64,000 bases of DNA from Rugamonas sp045984285 (lineage in GTDB: Bacteria; Pseudomonadota; Gammaproteobacteria; Burkholderiales; Burkholderiaceae_D): assembly GCF_045984285.3 (NCBI RefSeq), contig NZ_JBJQIK030000003.1, positions 186,001 through 250,000 on the forward strand, given 5' to 3'. Below, one piece after another: positions 59,178 through 64,000 of the stretch. The notes under the pieces are model-generated. The model did no database searches. It was given only the letters and a program-made list of their open reading frames with translations, and was not told the DNA's origin. The first letter of the stretch is position 1. Every line of letters begins with the position of its first letter. The position numbers and the translations under genes were made by a program.

Positions 59178-60398
59178 ATGAGCGAATACAAACCGAAACC
59201 GATGCTGGCAGTGAAGGAGGCGCTGGACTTCCTGCTGAATGCTGCCCGTCCGGTAACGGAGACCGAAATCGTGGACACGCTGCAGGCAAACGGCCGCGTG
59301 CTCGCCAAAGCGCAGGTATCCGGCATGGATGTTCCCGGCGCCGACAATACGCAGATGGACGGCTATGCAGTGCGCGCCGAAGACTGCGTAAGCGGTACCG
59401 CGGAGCTTCCCGTTTCGCAGCGCATTCCCGCCGGCCATGTCGGCGAGCCGCTGCAGCCCGGTACCGCCGCGCGCATCTTTACCGGTGCGCTGATTCCGCC
59501 GGGCGCCGATGCGGTGGTGATGCAGGAACAATGCGAGGCGAGCGGCGACAAGGTGATTGTGCGCCATGTACCGAAGTCCGGGGACTGGATTCGCCGTGCG
59601 GGTGAGGATATCCGCAACGGCAGCGTAATCCTGCCCGCCGGCACGCGCATGCGCAGCCAGGAGATGGGGCTGGCCGCCTCGGTGGGCCTGGCGCAGCTGG
59701 ACGTGTTCCGCAAGCTGCGCGTGGCCGTGTTCTTCACCGGCGACGAGCTGGCGATGCCGGGCGAAGCACTGGCGCCGGGCGCCATCTACAACTCCAACCG
59801 CTTCACGCTGCGCGCGCTGCTGGAAAACCTCGGCTGCGAAGTGGACGATTTCGGCATCGTGCCCGATTCGCTCGATGCAACCCGCGCCGTGTTGCGCCGC
59901 GCTGCCGATGGCAATGACCTCATCATCACCTCCGGGGGCGTATCTGTCGGCGAGGAAGACCACATCAAGCCTGCGGTGGAAGCGGAGGGAAAACTGAATA
60001 TGTGGCAGATCGCCGTCAAGCCGGGCAAGCCGCTGGCCTTCGGCGAAGTGCAGAAGGCTTTCTTCCTTGGCCTGCCGGGCAATCCGGTCTCCAGTTTCAT
60101 CACCTTCCTGCTGTTCGTGCGGCCCTTCATTCTCAAGCTGCAGGGTGGCGGCGAAGCGAAGCCGCCGCGTGCCTTTGCGGTGCGCGCCGATTTCGACTGG
60201 CCTAAAGCCGACCGCCGCAACGAATTCCTGCGTGCGCGCCTGAACGGGGAGGGCGGGCTGGATCTGTTCCCGAACCAGAGCTCGGGCGTGCTCACGTCGA
60301 CCGTGTGGGGCGATGGACTGATCGACAATCCGCCGGGGCAGGTCATCAAGCGCGGCGATACCGTACGCTTCATTCCCTTCAGCGAATTACTGTACTGA
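59178..60398 (+). CDS. moeA: Molybdopterin molybdenumtransferase
   Basis: The protein is 406 aa. It inserts molybdate into adenylated molybdopterin. Motifs: VPGADNTQMDGYAVRAED (domain I/II, about 50-67), the MoaB/Mog-like domain with FTGDEL, TSGGVSVGEEDHIK (about 253-266) and FLGLPGNPVSSF (about 296-307), then the C-terminal beta-barrel. It starts directly after the thrC stop with no spacer and is followed by moaD after one base, so thrC, moeA and moaD share a transcript. Confidence 0.95.
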   Translation: MSEYKPKPMLAVKEALDFLLNAARPVTETEIVDTLQANGRVLAKAQVSGMDVPGADNTQMDGYAVRAEDCVSGTAELPVSQRIPAGHVGEPLQPGTAARIFTGALIPPGADAVVMQEQCEASGDKVIVRHVPKSGDWIRRAGEDIRNGSVILPAGTRMRSQEMGLAASVGLAQLDVFRKLRVAVFFTGDELAMPGEALAPGAIYNSNRFTLRALLENLGCEVDDFGIVPDSLDATRAVLRRAADGNDLIITSGGVSVGEEDHIKPAVEAEGKLNMWQIAVKPGKPLAFGEVQKAFFLGLPGNPVSSFITFLLFVRPFILKLQGGGEAKPPRAFAVRADFDWPKADRRNEFLRARLNGEGGLDLFPNQSSGVLTSTVWGDGLIDNPPGQVIKRGDTVRFIPFSELLY

Positions 60399-60399
60399 G

Positions 60400-60657
60400 A
60401 TGGATATCAACCTGAAGTTCTTTGCCAGCGTGCGTGAAGCATTGGGCACCAGCGGCGATACGGTTACCGTGCCGGAGGATGTGCGGACTGTTGGCGCCTT
60501 GCGCGCTTTCCTGGTCGCACGCGGTGCGCCGTGGTCCGAAGCGCTGGCAGAAGGGCGTGCGCTGCGCATGGCCTGCAATCAGCTTATGTGCACACCCGAG
60601 ACCCAGCTGAGCGCGGGCTGTGAGGTAGCATTCTTCCCGCCCGTGACGGGCGGCTGA
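60400..60657 (+). CDS. moaD: Molybdopterin synthase sulfur-carrier subunit
   Basis: The protein is 85 aa with a ubiquitin-like fold. It ends in the required GG (PPVTGG), which is thiocarboxylated to donate sulfur to cyclic pyranopterin. FFASVREALG near the start is typical. It begins one base after the moeA stop. The partner subunit gene moaE, which often follows, is not next: the following gene is a minus-strand membrane protein. Confidence 0.93.
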   Translation: MDINLKFFASVREALGTSGDTVTVPEDVRTVGALRAFLVARGAPWSEALAEGRALRMACNQLMCTPETQLSAGCEVAFFPPVTGG

Positions 60658-60658
60658 A

Positions 60659-60880
60659 TCAGGGCTTGCGGCCCGCGTCGCAAGCTTCGCAGGCCAGTGC
60701 CTTGCGGTAGCGGCGGTACGCGGCGCCGACAAAAATGCCCGCGGCCAGGGCTGACCAGATGGCTGCGCTGATGATGTCGGCGCTGGTGGTGGTGCCCTTG
60801 ACCCATTCCCATCCGGCGAGGATGGCAAACAGCGGCACGGCGGCCAGGAAATAGCGTTTGATCCAGAAAGCGGCGCCCAT
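60659..60880 (-). CDS. Small two-TM membrane protein, 73 aa
   Basis: It starts at ATG 60880 with AAGGGAGA upstream; the longer frame to 61150 is antisense to the flavoprotein gene. Two helices (about residues 8-25, FLAAVPLFAILAGWEW, and 35-53, ISAAIWSALAAGIFVGAAY) are followed by a basic stretch YRRYRK and a short CEAC motif. It is convergent with moaD and divergent from the flavoprotein. I do not recognise the family. Confidence 0.7.
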   Translation of the reverse strand: MGAAFWIKRYFLAAVPLFAILAGWEWVKGTTTSADIISAAIWSALAAGIFVGAAYRRYRKALACEACDAGRKP

Positions 60881-60953
60881 CGCAGGTCTCCCTTGAGGTT
60901 TTTTACCAGTATGCCTCAATCCGCTGCCGTTGTGGACTACAATGCTGCACCTT

Positions 60954-62153
60954 ATGGACACCCCCAAGACAACCCGCGCCGCGATCATCGGCGGCGGCCC
61001 GGCAGGGCTGATGGCCGCGCAGGCGCTGGCGCAGGCCGGCATCGCCGCGGACGTCTTTGATGCCATGCCTTCCGTCGGCCGCAAGTTCCTGCTGGCCGGG
61101 CGCGGCGGCATGAACATCACGCATTCGGAACCGTACGAACAGTTCGTCACCCGCTATGGCGCGCGCAGCGCCGTGCTGAAACCGATGCTGGATGCCTTCA
61201 GGCCGGACGACGTACGAGCGTGGGTGCATAGCCTCGGCATCGACACCTTTGTCGGCAGCTCCGGCCGCGTATTCCCGACGGAGATGAAGGCGGCGCCGAT
61301 GCTGCGCGCATGGCTGCACCAGCTGCGCGAAAGCGGCGTGCAGTTCCACCAGCGCCACCGCTGGCTCGGCTGGCAGGATGACGCCTTGCGCTTCGCCACG
61401 CCGGATGGCGAGCGCACCGTGCAGGCGGAGGCGGCGATTTTCGCCCTCGGCGGCGCAAGCTGGGCGCGTTTGGGGTCGGATGGCGCGTGGGCGCCGCTGT
61501 TCGAAGGGCGCGGCGTACCGGTGGCGCCGCTGCGGCCATCGAACTGCGGATTTGATGTCGGCTGGAGCCGGCACTTCATGGAAAAGTATGCCGGACATCC
61601 GCTGACGACCGTGGCCGCGCGCGGGAAGAAGGGGCAGTTCGTGATTACCGCGACCGGTATCGAAGGCAGTTTGATCTATGCGCTGTCCGCCGCGTTGCGC
61701 GACGAGCTGCTGGCGAACGGCACGGCGCATCTGGAACTCGACCTGCTGCCCGACCTGAGCGCAGAGCGCGTACTGGACGAAGCCAGCAAGCCGCGCGGCT
61801 CGCGGTCGATGGCGAGCCATCTGCAGGGGCGCCTGGGCATCAAGGGCGTGAAGGCGGGGCTGCTGCATGAAGCGCTGGGCAAGGAAGACTATGCGAATCC
61901 GCGGCGTGTGGCGCAGGCCCTGAAAGCGCTGCCGCTGACTTTGCGGGCCACCCGGCCAATCGACGAAGCCATCAGCACCGCCGGCGGCATTCGTTTTGAC
62001 GCGCTGGACGGCCTGATGCTCAGATCCCAGCCCGGCATCTACATCGCCGGCGAAATGCTCGACTGGGAAGCCCCGACCGGCGGCTACCTCCTCACCGCCT
62101 GCCTCGCCACCGGCCTCGCCGCCGGCCACCAGGCCGCCGCCCGCCTCAAATAG
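60954..62153 (+). CDS. BaiN/HI0933-like NAD(P)/FAD-dependent oxidoreductase
   Basis: The protein is 399 aa. The dinucleotide-binding motif AIIGGGPAGLMAAQAL starts at residue 9, GRKFLLAGRGGMNITHSEP is the family-specific loop, and the C-terminal FAD contact is PGIYIAGEMLDWEAPTGGYL (about 360-379). It fits the TIGR03862-type flavoprotein subgroup. The physiological reaction is unknown; BaiN itself reduces bile acid intermediates, which is not implied here. ATG 60954 places the Rossmann motif at the usual distance from the N-terminus; ATG 60942 is an alternative. Confidence 0.88.
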   Translation: MDTPKTTRAAIIGGGPAGLMAAQALAQAGIAADVFDAMPSVGRKFLLAGRGGMNITHSEPYEQFVTRYGARSAVLKPMLDAFRPDDVRAWVHSLGIDTFVGSSGRVFPTEMKAAPMLRAWLHQLRESGVQFHQRHRWLGWQDDALRFATPDGERTVQAEAAIFALGGASWARLGSDGAWAPLFEGRGVPVAPLRPSNCGFDVGWSRHFMEKYAGHPLTTVAARGKKGQFVITATGIEGSLIYALSAALRDELLANGTAHLELDLLPDLSAERVLDEASKPRGSRSMASHLQGRLGIKGVKAGLLHEALGKEDYANPRRVAQALKALPLTLRATRPIDEAISTAGGIRFDALDGLMLRSQPGIYIAGEMLDWEAPTGGYLLTACLATGLAAGHQAAARLK

Positions 62154-62159
62154 CCGAGT

Positions 62160-62289
62160 CCGCAACACCGTGGGGCCAGGCCCCTCCTGTCGCGAACTCG
62201 AGCGTCGCGGCCTTCGCCAGCGGACGTTCGGCGGTTCTCCGCAATGGTTGGGTTCGCGACAGTTGGGGCCTGGCCCCATGGTGTCGCGG
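62160..62289. repeat. Long inverted repeat, copy 2, between convergent genes
   Basis: Arms 62160-62197 and 62252-62289 are 38 bases each and complementary apart from about four positions; each contains GGGGCC.GGCCCC and CTGTCGCGAAC or its complement. The 54-base centre has smaller GC-rich hairpins. The repeat fills the 141-base gap between the flavoprotein stop (62153) and the convergent DUF2807 stop (62295). It shares the core GACACC.TGGGG.CAGGC.CC with the repeat at 53183-53246. Confidence 0.85.
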
Positions 62290-62294
62290 GCTGA

Positions 62295-63110
62295 TCAGTT
62301 GGCCCAGCTGACGCTGCCGCTGCCGGTGCGGCTGACGCGGCGCTGGTCGGGGTTGCCGTAGACCGTGATGTCGCCAGTGCCTTCGATTTCGATTTCGGCG
62401 ACTTTGCGGGCGAAGACCTGCGCGGTGCCGCTGCCTTTCAGGCTGACCTGCACCACGTCCGAGGCCATGTGTTCGGCGTCCAGCTTGCCCGAGCCGGTCA
62501 CGTCTACCGTCAGCGCCTTGCAGTTGCCGCTGGAGCTGATCTGGCCGGAGCCCGACAGCTCGAGCACCACGCGCTCGCTGCCGCCGGTGTTGAGTTTCAT
62601 GTCGCCGCTGCCGTTCAGGCCGGCGTCGATGTGGCGGTAGCGGCCCACGAATTCCAGGCTGCCCGCGCCATCCAGCCGCACCGACAGGCGCTCGCCGCTG
62701 AAGCCCTGCACCACGCTGTCGCCGTTGCCGTGAATCTCAAGTTCGTTGATCGATGGCAGCACCAGCTCCACCTGCAGCGGGCGGCGGTGGTACAGGAGCA
62801 CGCCGGTGATGCCGATGCGCAGGCGGTTGCCTTCCTGCACGGTTTCCACATTGCCCAGGCGGCGTTGTTCGCCCTTGACCTTGAGCGAGGGCACGTCGCC
62901 CTGGCGCAGCGTGAGGTCGATCGGGCCGACCAGTTCCACCGAGGAGATGCCGCGCCCGATCTCGCGCATTTCGGTACGCAGCACGCTGCCCGCCGTGCTG
63001 GTCGGGTTCACCACGCCTTTGGTGCGCAGCATGCTGTAGGAGATGGCGACCAGCACGCCCGCGAGGAGGAGAAGGCCGAGGCCGACCTTGGTTAAGGTAC
63101 GGAAGCGCAT
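62295..63110 (-). CDS. GIN-domain (DUF2807) envelope protein
   Basis: The protein is 271 aa with an N-terminal anchor or signal (about residues 8-28, VGLGLLLLAGVLVAISYSML). The remainder is a right-handed beta-helix-like DUF2807 domain with recurring G(S/A)G / G.GD units: IHGNGDSVVQG, LDGAGSLEF, LNGSGDMKL, LSGSGQI, VTGSGKL, LKGSGTA, IEGTGD and TGSGSV. Such proteins are labelled putative auto-transporter adhesins, but the function is unknown. Its start lies one base after the stop of the DUF1700 gene on the same strand. Confidence 0.88.
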   Translation of the reverse strand: MRFRTLTKVGLGLLLLAGVLVAISYSMLRTKGVVNPTSTAGSVLRTEMREIGRGISSVELVGPIDLTLRQGDVPSLKVKGEQRRLGNVETVQEGNRLRIGITGVLLYHRRPLQVELVLPSINELEIHGNGDSVVQGFSGERLSVRLDGAGSLEFVGRYRHIDAGLNGSGDMKLNTGGSERVVLELSGSGQISSSGNCKALTVDVTGSGKLDAEHMASDVVQVSLKGSGTAQVFARKVAEIEIEGTGDITVYGNPDQRRVSRTGSGSVSWAN

Positions 63111-63111
63111 G

Positions 63112-63897
63112 TCAGCGTCCCCGCAGCAAGGTTTTGTTCATCTGTACGTAGCGTTTGATGCCGGACATCGTGTAGCGCGTCACCACCAGGCTCAGGAGGA
63201 AGAGGGTAATCCCGCCCAGGATCAGGCCGCCGCCGATCAGGGTCTGCGTGGTGCGCGATTCATTGTCGGGGTCGATGCTGATACGCACGCCGCTGTCCGC
63301 CATGGCTTCGGCGCGGTCGAGGAATTTGCCGGAGCGGCTGGTTTCATCATCCAGTTCGGCGTTCAGCTCGGGCGAAGGATCCTGGAACACCTGGATGCCG
63401 TCCGCGCCGATCGATACCTTGGTGGGCAGGCGCTCGTAATGCGCCTCGCCGTCTTCGTCATACACGGTAAGGTGGCGCAGCGGGCCGTTGAACACCATTT
63501 CGTTGGCGCCCGCCATGCCGCTGGCCGTCATGGCGATGCCGCTCACGTAGAACACGAAGGAGCTGGTGTACACCGCAATCAGCAGTGCCGAGAAGACGAT
63601 GGCCGGAATCACCATGAACAGGTTGAACACGGCCAGCCCGGCCAGCGACACGATCATGCGCGCCGCCGTGGCCGGGGTTTTCTTCTGTTCGAATGCGCTC
63701 AGGTGGGCGTTGGCGCGCAAGGTCATGGCGATCTTGCGGGGCTCGTCGAGCTCCTTGTAGATCTCCTCCTCGCTGCGGCCGACCGTCAGGCCATCGATGA
63801 AGCGCTGCTCGTAGTAGGCCAGCGTCTTGGCCACCAGTTCCGGCGGCAGGCCGGTCATGGCCTTCTTCAGCGCGTCGAGGTATTCCTGCTTGCCCAT
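63112..63897 (-). CDS. DUF1700 (HAAS) membrane protein
   Basis: The protein is 261 aa. The N-terminal soluble HAAS domain (about 1-65) has KQEYLDALKKAMTGLPPE and YYEQRFIDGLTVGRSEEEIY; hydrophobic helices follow at about 85-110, 113-138 and 215-235 with an exported-looking loop between. GGGAGC precedes ATG 63897 (a GTG one codon earlier is possible). The family typically pairs with PadR regulators and DUF2807 proteins in envelope-stress-like operons; the DUF2807 gene is next here. Confidence 0.85.
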   Translation of the reverse strand: MGKQEYLDALKKAMTGLPPELVAKTLAYYEQRFIDGLTVGRSEEEIYKELDEPRKIAMTLRANAHLSAFEQKKTPATAARMIVSLAGLAVFNLFMVIPAIVFSALLIAVYTSSFVFYVSGIAMTASGMAGANEMVFNGPLRHLTVYDEDGEAHYERLPTKVSIGADGIQVFQDPSPELNAELDDETSRSGKFLDRAEAMADSGVRISIDPDNESRTTQTLIGGGLILGGITLFLLSLVVTRYTMSGIKRYVQMNKTLLRGR

Positions 63898-63910
63898 CAC
63901 TTGCTCCCGC

Positions 63911-64000
63911 TTATTTCATGGCCATTTGCTGGGCGAACGCCGGACCGGGACCGGTGTGCAGTTCCATGCAGATGATGGATGCGGTGCTGAGGGCGACGAT
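63911..64000 (-). CDS. C-terminal end of an unidentified gene running out of the window
   Basis: An open frame enters from the right edge and stops at TAA (63911-63913), 13 bases before the DUF1700 start on the same strand. Only 29 residues are visible: IVALSTASIICMELHTGPGP, then AFAQQMAMK. They do not look like the PadR regulator that often precedes DUF1700, and I cannot assign them. Confidence 0.45.
   Translation of the reverse strand: MVALSTASIICMELHTGPGPAFAQQMAMK

Overview
The window is a chromosomal segment of a high-GC (roughly 63% by eye) betaproteobacterium, most likely Oxalobacteraceae (Massilia, Duganella or a relative). The reasons are the tandem cyanophycin synthetases beside an ABC transporter/DUF1854 pair, the XRE-cupin/kbl/SDR-type threonine dehydrogenase group, the thrC-moeA-moaD order and the abundance of GGDEF/EAL proteins. 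I see no rRNA, CRISPR array, transposase, integrase or phage block. Most of it looks like ordinary core chromosome with a few accessory patches.

Layout. 1-7.7 kb: a tightly overlapping minus-strand operon runs from wrbA through DUF2069, a FAD-linked 2-hydroxyacid dehydrogenase, DUF4124, an FtsX-type permease and an AttH-like secreted protein to an MsbA-like exporter cut by the window edge. 7.7-18.4 kb: YihY membrane protein, hydrolase, CBS protein, a response-regulator EAL protein, aroC, an MFS transporter, and a coupled PAS-GGDEF-EAL/HDOD pair. 18.6-28.6 kb: an AidB-like acyl-CoA dehydrogenase, upp, an Hpt protein, a cold-shock gene, LysR/malate synthase, and the gloB-methyltransferase-rnhA-dnaQ-tRNA block whose order resembles that of enterobacteria, then an FKBP lipoprotein. 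28.7-32.4 kb: two hydrolases and two low-complexity single-pass membrane proteins.

32.4-40.2 kb is a cyanophycin locus: DUF1854 and an unusual ABC transporter read one way, two cyanophycin synthetases read the other. The first synthetase has lost the P-loop of its Mur-ligase-like half. 40.2-45.1 kb: LacI regulator, a 42-aa membrane peptide, YegD-type Hsp70, a DEDDh exonuclease and a Sel1-repeat protein. 45.1-45.9 kb is a less GC-rich three-gene cassette: a 141-aa protein with a glycine-rich hydrophobic hairpin, followed by two paralogous two-TM mini-proteins. 45.9-53.2 kb: an EAL-CBS-GGDEF protein, a cupredoxin paired with a membrane GGDEF-EAL protein, and a secreted prolyl oligopeptidase.

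53.2-60.7 kb is a threonine/serine block. An XRE-cupin regulator with a candidate multi-site operator is divergent from kbl and tdh; sdaA follows, so threonine can go to glycine and acetyl-CoA, and serine to pyruvate. The biosynthetic thrC then begins from its own promoter and leads into moeA and moaD. 60.7-64 kb: a small membrane protein, a BaiN-like flavoprotein, and a DUF1700/DUF2807 pair. Two related long inverted repeats (53.2 and 62.2 kb) each fill a gap between convergent genes.

The best candidates for undescribed biology are the 45.1-45.9 kb cassette, the cyanophycin locus with its degenerate second synthetase and PH-like/zinc-ribbon ABC transporter, and the cupredoxin/c-di-GMP pair.
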